From assembly GCF_001687625.2 (NCBI RefSeq), contig NZ_CP016538.2, positions 3,130,501-3,194,500 of the forward strand: a stretch of DNA of 64,000 bases, in the 5' to 3' direction. Below, piece after piece: positions 7,552-15,127 of this stretch. How positions within the stretch are numbered: the first letter of the stretch is position 1; each line of letters opens with the position of its first letter. The notes below the pieces were generated by a model. The model was not told the origin of the DNA and did not search any database. It was given only the letters and a program-made list of their open reading frames with translations. The position numbers and the translations under genes are program-made. Source of the DNA: Planococcus maritimus (GTDB taxonomy: Bacteria > Bacillota > Bacilli > Bacillales_A > Planococcaceae).

Positions 7552-7971
7552 TTATCGAACGACAATCTCCACGTCCACGGAATCTTTGATCGCTTTGGAA
7601 TATGGGCAGTAGGCATGAGCTTTATCGACATACTCCTGTTTCTTGCCTTCTTCTAATCCATCAATGTCGACTTCTAGGCGCACCGCAAGTTTCACGCCGC
7701 CATCCGTTTTATCACCCAGCAAGGAAACCGTTGCCGTGACTTCGCTATTCGTTACTTTCACTTTATCACGTTCCAGCACGAAGTCCAACGCACTGTTAAA
7801 GCAAGAGCTATAGCCTGCCGCAAATAATTGCTCAGGATTCGTCGCTGTGTTCGGCTGTCCACCAAGTGCCACTGGTTTTGCCACATCAAGGTTGAAAATA
7901 TTGTCTGGTGAATAAACGGTGCCTTCGCGCCCGCCGCTATTGATCATGGTCGTTTCAAAAATTGGTTTCAT
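7552..7971 (-). CDS. ohr: organic hydroperoxide resistance protein Ohr
   Basis: OsmC/Ohr-fold thiol peroxidase that reduces organic hydroperoxides in the cytosol. The 139-residue product contains the two family cysteines: Cys57 in AGYSSCFNSA and Cys122 in AHAYCPYSKA. Length and both motifs are typical. First gene of the ohr-ohrR-glutathione peroxidase run, immediately downstream of a long palindrome. GGAGGG precedes the ATG. Confidence 0.95.
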   Translation of the reverse strand: MKPIFETTMINSGGREGTVYSPDNIFNLDVAKPVALGGQPNTATNPEQLFAAGYSSCFNSALDFVLERDKVKVTNSEVTATVSLLGDKTDGGVKLAVRLEVDIDGLEEGKKQEYVDKAHAYCPYSKAIKDSVDVEIVVR

Positions 7972-8009
7972 GAGTATATCCCTCCAAGAATTATATCTTA
8001 CACGATCTA

Positions 8010-8043
8010 TATTAATTTAAATCGTACCCGATGTAAATTAATA
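8010..8043 (-). promoter_or_regulatory. 34-bp palindrome, probable OhrR operator
   Basis: The arms TATTAATTTA and TAAATTAATA, each extended inward to ATCG/CGAT, form an inverted repeat centred about 55 bases upstream of the ohr start. An AT-rich palindrome at this place fits OhrR operators of Bacillus, although it is longer than the usual site. Confidence 0.65.
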
Positions 8044-8060
8044 CGCTTGGCTTTTTCCCC

Positions 8061-8094
8061 AAAATAAAAATCCCAGATACAAAATCCGGGATTT
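8061..8094 (-). terminator. rho-independent terminator after the ICMT-like gene
   Basis: AAATCCCGGAT against ATCTGGGATTT followed by TTATTTT on the minus strand, 30 bases beyond the stop of the methyltransferase-like gene. Confidence 0.8.
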
Positions 8095-8122
8095 CCACTT
8101 CTTTATTCGCGCTAGCTGAGCT

Positions 8123-8677
8123 TCAATAGATATAAGGAATCAAGCGTGCGCGGTGCTTCATCCATTCCTTGTACTCGGGGCCAAACTTTTCGACGAGCAA
8201 TGCTTCTTCATGCTGCATGCGTTTATTGAGAGCAAAAGCGAGCAATAAGCCGCCCGCAACCGCCGCAATAGGGCTCGTAAAGAATAGCGCCATGCCGATG
8301 CCGATTAAAAACAATCCGGTATACAGCGGATGTCGCAGCTTGCGGTATGGGCCGCTGCTAACGATGCTATCACCTTCTCGTACCGTCACGTGGCGCGTAA
8401 ACTGCGATTTTAAATGGAGGATCCCCCAGAATCGTAAAAAGACGCCAATGATAAGGAGCACGAGCCCAATTGGCCTGAGCACCGATGCAATTTCAGTTTC
8501 TGCCAGCTCCTGAAGCCCAAAACCAACCACAATTGTGGCGATTAGCGACAATAGAATCCCAAAGAACGTCCTTTTTTCGACCGGGTCGCCTTGCCCGGTC
8601 TCACGGTTTTTAAAAACGATGAATTCGACCAGCCAAATAACGCTCACGGCGGTGAAAATCCAGTCCATCCACCCCAT
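8123..8677 (-). CDS. isoprenylcysteine carboxyl methyltransferase (ICMT) family membrane protein
   Basis: A membrane protein of about 185 residues with four to five hydrophobic helices. The C-terminal half carries the ICMT/phospholipid methyltransferase signature: GPYRKLRHPLYTG, then EEALLVEKFG, then a YKEWMKHRARLIPY tail, all involved in SAM binding in this family. Bacterial members methylate varied small lipophilic substrates, and the substrate here cannot be told. The ATG start at 8677 was chosen because it sits well behind GAGG; a GTG at 8686 is a possible alternative. Single gene with its own terminator. Confidence 0.85.
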   Translation of the reverse strand: MGWMDWIFTAVSVIWLVEFIVFKNRETGQGDPVEKRTFFGILLSLIATIVVGFGLQELAETEIASVLRPIGLVLLIIGVFLRFWGILHLKSQFTRHVTVREGDSIVSSGPYRKLRHPLYTGLFLIGIGMALFFTSPIAAVAGGLLLAFALNKRMQHEEALLVEKFGPEYKEWMKHRARLIPYIY

Positions 8678-8754
8678 CACATCCACCTCTTCCTTCTCCT
8701 TAAAATACTATAGAAGATGCCGCTCAAATACAATTTCCAACTTGTGGCGCATAG

Positions 8755-8788
8755 AAAAAAGCTGCCCCGGCGCATGGCCGGAACAGCA
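8755..8788 (-). terminator. rho-independent terminator of the ba3 oxidase operon
   Basis: GCTGTTCCGGC against GCCGGGGCAGC followed by TTTTTT on the minus strand. It comes just after the 28-residue peptide gene, showing that this peptide lies inside the oxidase transcript. Confidence 0.85.
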
Positions 8789-8793
8789 CTTCT

Positions 8794-8880
8794 TTAGTCT
8801 TCGTCCGTCACCGACAACTCAACGAGCATCGCCGTGAAAACGATAAAAATGGCCATTAATGCGATTACCATCGTGAACAT
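8794..8880 (-). CDS. 28-residue membrane peptide at the end of the ba3 oxidase operon
   Basis: MFTMVIALMAIFIVFTAMLV followed by an acidic tail ending TDED. It forms a single transmembrane helix with a negatively charged end. It has an AGGAG about nine bases upstream that overlaps the end of the oxidase subunit I gene, and lies between that gene and the operon terminator. The position and form suggest a tiny accessory subunit of the oxidase, comparable in size to subunit IIa of ba3 enzymes, but the operon already encodes a IIa at its front. It is below the size threshold of many gene finders. Confidence 0.65.
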   Translation of the reverse strand: MFTMVIALMAIFIVFTAMLVELSVTDED

Positions 8881-8892
8881 TGTCCTCAACTC

Positions 8893-10545
8893 CTACCATG
8901 TGATAAATCCTTTCGAGCCAGGTGGTGCATGTTGAATCATGTGGGTCAGTGGAATCGCGTATGCAATGATGATCAACGCGGCGGCAATACCAATCCATAT
9001 CCACCAGTTCTCAAGCCATTTCGGCGTGTTGGACATATCGCTTTCCGCCAGCGGAAATTCCACCATCTGGTCAGGCGTTTCCGCTTTTGGCGAAACGAAC
9101 ATCGTCATGATGACGATATACATCAAAATCATGGCAGACAGGAACAGAATCGTACCGCCGATCGCCATCGTCACATGGTTAGAGATGATGCCGTCAAACC
9201 ATTCCATCGCCGACGGATGATCGTTATAGCCACTGTAAGCTGTACGGCGCGGAGCCCCCATCAAGCCTAATACGTGCTGAGCGGTAGACATGAGCAGCAT
9301 GCCAATCGACCACGTGATGATTTGGACAAAGCCAAGGCGTTGCATGCGCTTCGTGAAACGGCGCCCCGTTAAGTACGGGATGAGCCAGAAGGTTAAGCCC
9401 ATAAACGTCATCGCGACAGGCGTTCCCACGGTAATATGGAAATGCCCGACAATCCATAAGGTATTATGGACGACTTCATTCAATTGGAAACTGGCATTGA
9501 TAATCCCGCCAGCGCCGCCAGGAATGAAGAACGCCATGGCGATGAAAATCGAGGTGAAACGGACATCCCGCCATGGCAATTTCTTGAACCAGCCGAACAA
9601 ACCGGTGCCGCCTTTTTGGCGCCCTGAAATTTCAAAAGTCGCAAACATCGAGAATGCGGTCATGAGCGACGGCACGATGACCATGAACGTCAAGACAACC
9701 TGCAAGAACTTCCAGAAGTTCGAGATGCCCGGTTCTGTCAATTGGTGATGAAACCCAACCGGAATCGAGAATAAGATGAACAAGACGAACGCAAGACGCG
9801 CCAAGGAATCACTAAACACTTTCACGCCAAGCAGTTTCGGCACGATCGTATACCAGGCAATGTACGCCGGAAGCAGCCAGAAATACACAAGCGGGTGGCC
9901 GAAATACCAGAACAGCGAACGGCTCAATTCCACATTGATCGTATCCGTCCAACCGAATGCCCATGGGATGTATTGAAACAATACGGTCGCCACCACTCCG
10001 AGACAGGCGATGATCCACAAAATGATGGTCGTAACCGTCATAAAGGCAAACAAGGGGCTCAGTTGCCCTTTATGGTTGCGGCGCCACACCATATAGTGGC
10101 CGACCAAAGCAAAACTCGAAATCCATGTGCCAACGATGACGAGTGCCAAGCCAACATAATAAAAACCGTTCGCTTTCAGCGGGGCATAAAAGGTATAAAG
10201 AACTGAAGCTTCCCCAGCGATGATCAGCACTGTAGCCATAATTGTCCCGAGAAGCGTTACCCACAAGCCAATCCATGAGAACAGGCGGACTTTCGGGCCG
10301 AAGCTGCCGAGGCTTTTGCTCATACCGGTAATAAAGAAGGCGAAGATGAAAAAGGTCGTATAAATAAGTGCAAGCAAGACACCGTGCGCGGTAAGAATTT
10401 GGTAATAATCAAGCCAAGCAGGAAGCTGGAGAGCATCATTGCGGATAAAGACTTGCAAGACGCCCATGAGCGTGCCGATTAAAAATGCGGTATAAGCAAC
10501 ACCTAAATGCCATAAAGCGATTTTACGTTCTGGTTGGGCAATCAT
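8893..10545 (-). CDS. ba3-type cytochrome c oxidase subunit I
   Basis: Haem-copper oxidase core subunit (550 aa) that reduces oxygen to water and pumps protons. Visible ligands are the low-spin haem histidine in LTAHGVLLA, the CuB site GHPLVYFWLLPAY (with the Tyr that cross-links to His), the FHHQ pair, and VGHFHITVG with the high-spin haem and second low-spin haem ligands. The HPLVYFWLLPAY form and about 13 membrane segments place it in the B family (ba3/b(o/a)3). The start at MIAQP has GAGGTG eight bases upstream and follows the subunit II stop by one base. Confidence 0.95.
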   Translation of the reverse strand: MIAQPERKIALWHLGVAYTAFLIGTLMGVLQVFIRNDALQLPAWLDYYQILTAHGVLLALIYTTFFIFAFFITGMSKSLGSFGPKVRLFSWIGLWVTLLGTIMATVLIIAGEASVLYTFYAPLKANGFYYVGLALVIVGTWISSFALVGHYMVWRRNHKGQLSPLFAFMTVTTIILWIIACLGVVATVLFQYIPWAFGWTDTINVELSRSLFWYFGHPLVYFWLLPAYIAWYTIVPKLLGVKVFSDSLARLAFVLFILFSIPVGFHHQLTEPGISNFWKFLQVVLTFMVIVPSLMTAFSMFATFEISGRQKGGTGLFGWFKKLPWRDVRFTSIFIAMAFFIPGGAGGIINASFQLNEVVHNTLWIVGHFHITVGTPVAMTFMGLTFWLIPYLTGRRFTKRMQRLGFVQIITWSIGMLLMSTAQHVLGLMGAPRRTAYSGYNDHPSAMEWFDGIISNHVTMAIGGTILFLSAMILMYIVIMTMFVSPKAETPDQMVEFPLAESDMSNTPKWLENWWIWIGIAAALIIIAYAIPLTHMIQHAPPGSKGFITW

Positions 10546-10546
10546 G

Positions 10547-11014
10547 TCAGTACACCTCAATTTCCGTAGACATCATATGGTGGCCAGTGCCACAGTATTC
10601 GTTGCATAGAATCAAATACTTGCCAGGTTCTTCAAATGTGTAAGATTTGGTCGTGATCCGCCCGGGAACGACCATCATATTGACTTTCGTGTTATCGATC
10701 GTAAAGCTGTGCACGACATCTGTGCTGGTGACTTTAAAAATGATTTCTTTGCCGGCCGGCACTCGCAAGTCCGGTGCGTTGTAGCCGAAAGCCAGTGCGA
10801 CGATTGCTACTTGGTAAGTATCTTCGTCCAATTGCGTCACGCCTGGGTTATCGAATGGAGCGGTTTCGTTCACTTTCTCTGGGTCGATGGTGTCCATTCC
10901 CCCGGACGGCGTGTGATTTTGCGAAAATGCACTGACGCCGACGACGCTCAAAAAGACGATGAGTGAGACGATGCCGAAACTGAGCCAAATTTTCTCGTAT
11001 TTATGGAAATGCAT
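10547..11014 (-). CDS. ba3-type cytochrome c oxidase subunit II (CuA)
   Basis: A 155-residue subunit with one N-terminal membrane anchor (about residues 9-30) and a periplasm-side cupredoxin domain. The binuclear CuA motif is complete: VVHSFTID histidine, then CNEYCGTGHHMM (Cys-x3-Cys-x3-His-x2-Met). It accepts electrons from cytochrome c and passes them to subunit I. The start at MHFHK has AAAGGAG upstream. Second gene of the oxidase operon. Confidence 0.95.
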   Translation of the reverse strand: MHFHKYEKIWLSFGIVSLIVFLSVVGVSAFSQNHTPSGGMDTIDPEKVNETAPFDNPGVTQLDEDTYQVAIVALAFGYNAPDLRVPAGKEIIFKVTSTDVVHSFTIDNTKVNMMVVPGRITTKSYTFEEPGKYLILCNEYCGTGHHMMSTEIEVY

Positions 11015-11031
11015 GATGAATCTCTCCTTTT

Positions 11032-11193
11032 CTATCTCGCTACGTACATCAAATAGACGGCAACCCACATGGCAACAATAACGACGCCGACGAAGAATAC
11101 GCTGATGAGTGTCCCCTTCAAGTTGACCTCATGATCCGATTGCTTCTTATCCACTTTCTCCACCTCTTTGCTTTTTGCTGTTTCCTTTAGCAT
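11032..11193 (-). CDS. cytochrome c oxidase subunit IIa family peptide
   Basis: A 53-residue product with a charged N-terminal half and one C-terminal membrane helix (LKGTLISVFFVGVVIVAMWV). This pattern matches the CoxIIa family, which completes the fold of subunit II in ba3 oxidases. The start at MLKET has only a modest AGG binding site; an ATG at 11223 would lie inside the FNR box and has no binding site, so it was rejected. First gene of the oxidase operon. Confidence 0.85.
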   Translation of the reverse strand: MLKETAKSKEVEKVDKKQSDHEVNLKGTLISVFFVGVVIVAMWVAVYLMYVAR

Positions 11194-11215
11194 AGGACCT
11201 AAGTTTCGGTTTAGC

Positions 11216-11231
11216 TGTGACATAAATCACA
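11216..11231 (-). promoter_or_regulatory. FNR box upstream of the ba3 oxidase operon
   Basis: Exact TGTGA-N6-TCACA palindrome, the binding sequence of Bacillus Fnr. It is centred only about 30 bases upstream of the first start codon, so it sits at or after a likely transcription start. That position suits repression better than activation. Confidence 0.75.
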
Positions 11232-11269
11232 TCTAGCTAGTTTTATTTTAAGCTGTTCATATTTTTGCC

Positions 11270-11302
11270 AAAAAAAGAAAGCCTGCGAGTCGGCAGGCTT
11301 TT
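11270..11302. terminator. bidirectional rho-independent terminator
   Basis: AAAGCCTGC with GCAGGCTTT closing around GAGTCG, with T-runs on both strands (stronger on minus). It lies between the ba3 promoter and the family A repeats and would stop any transcript crossing the repeats toward the oxidase operon. Confidence 0.75.
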
Positions 11303-11392
11303 GGAAGTTGCTATTTGTTGGAATGAATGGCGGAGATAGCTGGGGTTTGTGTGTGGTGTTGTTTCCCTGTTCTATTGAAGTTTCATGTTGGT

Positions 11393-11485
11393 AGTCGCCG
11401 CCGGGCTTTGGGTTGGCCTCTCACTGTAAGCCAAGAAGAACACTTGTCTTACTGTGTCGGCTCACCCCTTTACGCTCGGCGGCTG
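11393..11485 (+). repeat. family A structured repeat, copy A4
   Basis: Outer stem GCCGCCGGGC with GCTCGGCGGC, mid stem GGGTTGGCC with GGCTCACCC, inner stem CACTGTAAG with CTTACTGTG (one mismatch), and apical CAAG/CTTG where copies A1 and A3 have CAGG/CCTG. The tail motif GGGAATCGCTTCC follows at 11551-11563. Confidence 0.8.
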
Positions 11486-11640
11486 AGAGATTTCATTGAG
11501 ACTGATGTGTTTAATCAGATCTGCTTCAATATGCAATTGCCGGCTAGCGTGGGAATCGCTTCCTGGATTAGACGTGTTTGAGGATAACGAGGGTTTGCGA
11601 GTGGCATTGTTTCCTTGTTCTGTTGAAGCTTCATATTAGG

Positions 11641-11735
11641 AGTCGCCGCCGGGCTTTGGGTTGGCCTCTCACTGTAAGCCAAGAAGAACACTTGTCTTAC
11701 TGTATCGGCTCACCTCTTTACGCTCGGCGGCTGAG
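11641..11735 (+). repeat. family A structured repeat, copy A5
   Basis: Almost identical to copy A4 and spaced 248 bases from it, so the two form a tandem pair. Tail motif GGGGGAATCGCTTCC at 11797-11811. Two similar frames of 84 and 99 codons cross the pair, but they exist because the DNA is duplicated and have no ribosome binding sites. Confidence 0.8.
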
Positions 11736-11954
11736 AGATTTCATTGAGACTGATGTGTTTAATCAGATCTGCGTCTTTATTCAGTTGCCGGCTAGCGGGG
11801 GAATCGCTTCCCGGGTAAAGTATCTGGTACACATGGGCTTACTTCTAAGAATTAACTACCACGTTTCCTGCGATTAAAACGACTTAAACTATAAAATATG
11901 ACGCATTTTCACATCTAATAATGAGTGGATTGAAGAAATTATCTTTCAATCTAA

Positions 11955-12175
11955 ATATAAAGACGGAGTGGAAGGGGATGACGCCTGAGGGACCGCGCGG
12001 GCTGGCGAGACAAATGAGCTGCGATCTTTGCAGCTCATTGGCTCAACACCCGTCCCATATACGGGCAGCTGAAAGCGCGACGTCCTGTCGCATCAGCTGC
12101 ATGACTCGCATCCTGTGAGCCCCAAGCAGCCCCCTGCAACGAAGTCGAAAAGCGGAAGCTTTTTCTTTCATTGCT
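11955..12175 (+). ncRNA. candidate structured RNA with nested hairpins
   Basis: The region between the family A pair and fnr has no convincing gene but is densely self-complementary. It has a perfect 10-bp stem AATGAGCTGC (12013-12022) with GCAGCTCATT (12030-12039), enclosed by GGGAC/GTCCC. A second hairpin pairs CAGCTGA (12066-12072) with TCAGCTG (12093-12099), enclosing GCGAC/GTCGC. CTCGCA pairs with TGTGAG, and a final GAAAAGC-GGAA-GCTTTTTC stem is followed by TTT. Strand is assigned from the terminator-like end and is uncertain. The family is not recognised. Confidence 0.45.
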
Positions 12176-12247
12176 CTTATCGATTCAGCTAAACAACCCC
12201 CTTGCACCACACTCTGAAGGAGTAGAAACTGAAATTACCAGAGCACA

Positions 12248-12274
12248 CAAAAAGCCTGCCGTTACGGCAGACTT
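12248..12274 (-). terminator. rho-independent terminator after fnr
   Basis: AGTCTGCCGTAACGGCAGGC followed by TTTTTGTG on the minus strand, directly after the fnr stop codon. Confidence 0.8.
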
Positions 12275-12279
12275 TGCAA

Positions 12280-12975
12280 TTAGTCGATTTTGCAGAGGTA
12301 GATCGGGCATTCTTCACAATCGATGTCGAATTTCAGTTTGGGAATGTTGTACAGGATAATTTTACCGTTCTTCATGCCGACGGTTCCTTGTTTGCGCAGG
12401 TCACTAAGCATCCGGTTGACCATTTCGCGGCTCATGCCACAGAAGTTTGCCAACTCCTGGTTCGTCAGCGAGATGTCGATCAACAAGCCTCCGTCTGCTT
12501 CTAGACCGTAGCTGTTGCCGAGGCGAATTAAGGTCGAATACAAAGCTCCTTTTTTGCCATGAAGCATCAAATCCCGGAAGCGCGTCTGGGTTTTCTGCTG
12601 ATCAATGCCCATCCACTTCATAAATGCCATCGCAAGCGCAGGGTCTTTTTCAAGCGACCACTCTAGTTCTTCGACAGGAATTTTCAAACAGTAGGTATGA
12701 GTCAGCGCACGGGCGTCCAGCAAATATGTTGCCCCTTCTGCGAACACAGTAATCTCGCCGACCATTTGCCCAGTGCCGCAAATTTTCAACGCCAGTTCCC
12801 GGCCGTCCGGAGTGACTTTTCCGATCTGTACTTTTCCGGAACGGAGAATATAGAGACCTTTGACCGCCTCCCCTTCTCGGAAAAGATAATCGCCTTTTTG
12901 ATATTCTTTAACTACATGGTTGACCGTCAACAACTTCTCGAGCTCTGGCGTTAAATGATCAGTCCCTGATTCCAA
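12280..12975 (-). CDS. fnr: Fnr, oxygen-sensing Crp/Fnr-family regulator
   Basis: A 231-residue regulator with an N-terminal cyclic-nucleotide-type beta barrel, a dimerisation helix and a C-terminal helix-turn-helix (TNQELANFCGMSREMVNRML). Uniquely for Bacillus-type Fnr, the iron-sulfur ligands are at the C terminus: Cys220, Cys223 and Cys228 (C-x2-C-x4-C), unlike the N-terminal cluster of Escherichia coli. It therefore should bind TGTGA-N6-TCACA when anaerobic. A TTG start with AGGAGGGAG upstream is the only well-placed start. An exact target site lies about 1 kb away in front of the ba3 oxidase. Confidence 0.92.
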   Translation of the reverse strand: MESGTDHLTPELEKLLTVNHVVKEYQKGDYLFREGEAVKGLYILRSGKVQIGKVTPDGRELALKICGTGQMVGEITVFAEGATYLLDARALTHTYCLKIPVEELEWSLEKDPALAMAFMKWMGIDQQKTQTRFRDLMLHGKKGALYSTLIRLGNSYGLEADGGLLIDISLTNQELANFCGMSREMVNRMLSDLRKQGTVGMKNGKIILYNIPKLKFDIDCEECPIYLCKID

Positions 12976-13146
12976 AGGGTTCTCCCTCCTATTCTGTACG
13001 ACTATTTTTTCAAGCGTACCATATCCCCCGCAGCAGTTGGATGTGTTTTCACAATTCAGCCAATGCTTATAGGAATTTTTCTAAAAAAAGAAGGAAGTTC
13101 ATCGCATCGTAGCGAAAGATAGCAGTAACAGAAGGAGGAATGAACA

Positions 13147-13611
13147 ATGACTTTGAAATATTCTCGAATTATGGTAGCAGTGGATGGTTCTAAAGAAGCC
13201 GAATGGGCTTTTAAGAAAGCGACAGCGGCAGCTTCTAGAAACAATGCTGAGCTATACCTCGTGCATGTTATCGATAATCGCTCATTCGGCTCCATTGAAG
13301 CTTACGACCGTACAATTGCAGACCGCACACTGAAAAGCGGGGAAGAATTGCTGGCCCACTACAAAGAACAAGCGGCATCACAGGGTGCCACGAATGTCCA
13401 CACGATGATTGAGTACGGATCACCGAAAACCATCATTCCGAAAAAACTAGCGAATGAACTCGAAGTGGATGTCATCGTTTGTGGCGCCACTGGCCTGAAT
13501 GCTGCGGAACGCCTGATCATGGGAAGTGTTTCCGAGCGCATCGTCCGCACCGCTAAATGCGACGTGCTTGTGGTCCGCAGAAATCAAGAAGACATCGACG
13601 CAGACCAATAA
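13147..13611 (+). CDS. universal stress protein (UspA family)
   Basis: A single-domain, 154-residue Usp protein. The ATP-binding pattern Gly-x2-Gly-x9-Gly-Ser is visible in GATGLNAAERLIMGSVSERI, so it should belong to the nucleotide-binding class. AGGAGG is eight bases upstream of the ATG. Divergent from fnr; this pairing suggests a role when respiration is limited, but no FNR box is visible between them. It ends in a strong bidirectional terminator. Confidence 0.93.
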   Translation: MTLKYSRIMVAVDGSKEAEWAFKKATAAASRNNAELYLVHVIDNRSFGSIEAYDRTIADRTLKSGEELLAHYKEQAASQGATNVHTMIEYGSPKTIIPKKLANELEVDVIVCGATGLNAAERLIMGSVSERIVRTAKCDVLVVRRNQEDIDADQ

Positions 13612-13632
13612 CAGGATCTGTTAGTTAATATG

Positions 13633-13668
13633 AAAAGCCTTTCCCGGTTGAAGCGGGAAAGGCTTTTC
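13633..13668. terminator. bidirectional terminator between usp and the M14 carboxypeptidase
   Basis: AAAAGCCTTTCCCG with CGGGAAAGGCTTTT, shared by the convergent genes. Confidence 0.9.
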
Positions 13669-13674
13669 TTCGTC

Positions 13675-14724
13675 TTATTCGGTTTCGCGGGTTTGTTGGA
13701 ATGCCAACGTATCCCAGAACGAGGTATCTTGTGTATCAATCGAACCATCCGCAATGGCACGTACGGTCGATTCCAATGTCGTAATGGTTTGCTTGATCAA
13801 ATAACCGTTGCTCTTTTGCCCAAGGACATAAGGCTCGTATTCGTGGTCGGACATGCCACGCATTTCGAACAATAATGTCGAAATGCCGTATTCGACTGCA
13901 ATGCCGTTGCGGCTAATCGTTTCAGCGTCGCCGCCACGGTATTTGCCGAGATGGCCCCACCCAGTTGAATCGACCGCATCAAACACGACAGCCCCGAGTT
14001 TTTTCGATCCTTCGACGACTTCAGGGTCAGCGTTTGGCGTGGTCGGATAAAGAATCGAGCCGGAAACCAATTCGCCGTCGCGTTCACTGCTGGCGCCTTG
14101 ATGATGCAAGTCGATCATGTAATCGATGTCGTATTTACTCATAACATTTTCATGCAAAGCTTTTGTTTCAGGTTGTATTTTGTCGATATGGTCGCGGTTC
14201 AAGTCTACCCCGACTGCGTTGTAACGGGTCAAATTGCGGTCACCTGAAGCTACGTAATCGTCCAATGAGAAATCGACATCTCCCATGGCACCGTCTGCAT
14301 TAAGCATTGGCACGACTAAGATATTGACGTTATCTGTGACGCCTTTCATTTTGCCGGTGCCGAGATGCTTGATGAATTCAAGCGCCCCTTCTGTTGTCAG
14401 CTGTTCGTTGCCGTGCTGCTGCGTCAAGAAAAGGATAGTTGGGTTTTCCGGATTGCTCATGTATTTTGCTACGTACAAATCGCGCCCTTTGACGCTCTGC
14501 CCGATGACTTCAAGTTCCATTTGCGGCTGCTTGGCATCCTGCTTTTTCAAAAAGTCTGCCATTTCCGAATAGGTGGTCAAAATGGATGTGTTGATTGTTT
14601 CATTGCCGCCATATCCAGGCCCGTTGCCGACTGCTTCGACGACTGTAGAGTTCAGCGGAACTGCGCTTAACGCAAGAGCCCCTGCCAACGATAATGTAAT
14701 TGCCCCTTTTTTCAATGATTTCAT
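13675..14724 (-). CDS. secreted M14-family zinc carboxypeptidase
   Basis: A 349-residue exported peptidase. The N terminus is a signal peptide (basic MKSLKKG, hydrophobic core, cleavage around residue 30). Zinc ligands are visible as His104 and Glu107 in TQQHGNEQ and a histidine in DLHHQG at 207-208. VGVDLNRDH is the substrate-carboxylate binding segment, and a later FEMRG supplies the catalytic glutamate. It should release C-terminal residues from peptides outside the cell. GGAGTGG precedes the chosen ATG. Single gene. Confidence 0.9.
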   Translation of the reverse strand: MKSLKKGAITLSLAGALALSAVPLNSTVVEAVGNGPGYGGNETINTSILTTYSEMADFLKKQDAKQPQMELEVIGQSVKGRDLYVAKYMSNPENPTILFLTQQHGNEQLTTEGALEFIKHLGTGKMKGVTDNVNILVVPMLNADGAMGDVDFSLDDYVASGDRNLTRYNAVGVDLNRDHIDKIQPETKALHENVMSKYDIDYMIDLHHQGASSERDGELVSGSILYPTTPNADPEVVEGSKKLGAVVFDAVDSTGWGHLGKYRGGDAETISRNGIAVEYGISTLLFEMRGMSDHEYEPYVLGQKSNGYLIKQTITTLESTVRAIADGSIDTQDTSFWDTLAFQQTRETE

Positions 14725-15127
14725 CGATTTACCACTCCTTTTTGTATACTGCCATCCCACCCTTTCCTTTTTTCCAGCGTCTTTTCCTGCAATATTTTTG
14801 AAAACGCTTCCTTCGTAATACGAAATAAGAGCCTAAAACTGCCCTCAGTACTATCTAAATATTTGAATACGCGAATTATTCTGCAAAAACATTACTTTCT
14901 ACTTATGAAAAATTACATTTCCTCCTCTTATGTGTCGCGTATGACAGCTTATACCTAGATTTGATAAGAAACTGTAATAATAAATAGGTTTATGCGGTGG
15001 TACAATGGGTCTGCCGGAATTTTTGACGGCTTTTTTTCATGGCTTTAGCCATGATTCATTACTTCAGAAAAGAATTCTTATATAGAGAAAAAGAAAAATT
15101 AAGGGAACACGAAAGGAGCACAACACA
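14725..15127. other. intergenic region and 5' leader of the M23 hydrolase gene
   Basis: About 400 bases without a gene. The right half has a hairpin GCCG/CGGC followed by seven Ts (15013-15037) and then a perfect CATGGC-TTTA-GCCATG hairpin (15038-15053), both upstream of the M23 ribosome binding site. These may terminate or stabilise the leader. I do not recognise a riboswitch family here. Confidence 0.5.

Noticed and set aside
11327..11877. Two similar frames (84 and 99 codons) and related short frames at 5877-6065, which share an RRALGWPLTVSQ-like segment
   Set aside because: They exist only because family A repeats are read through in one frame. They lack ribosome binding sites, and the changes between copies preserve base pairing rather than protein sequence.
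13016..13146. FNR box between fnr and the universal stress gene
   Set aside because: The closest match, TGTGTTTTCACA, has the wrong half-site spacing (four bases instead of eight between TGTG and CACA).
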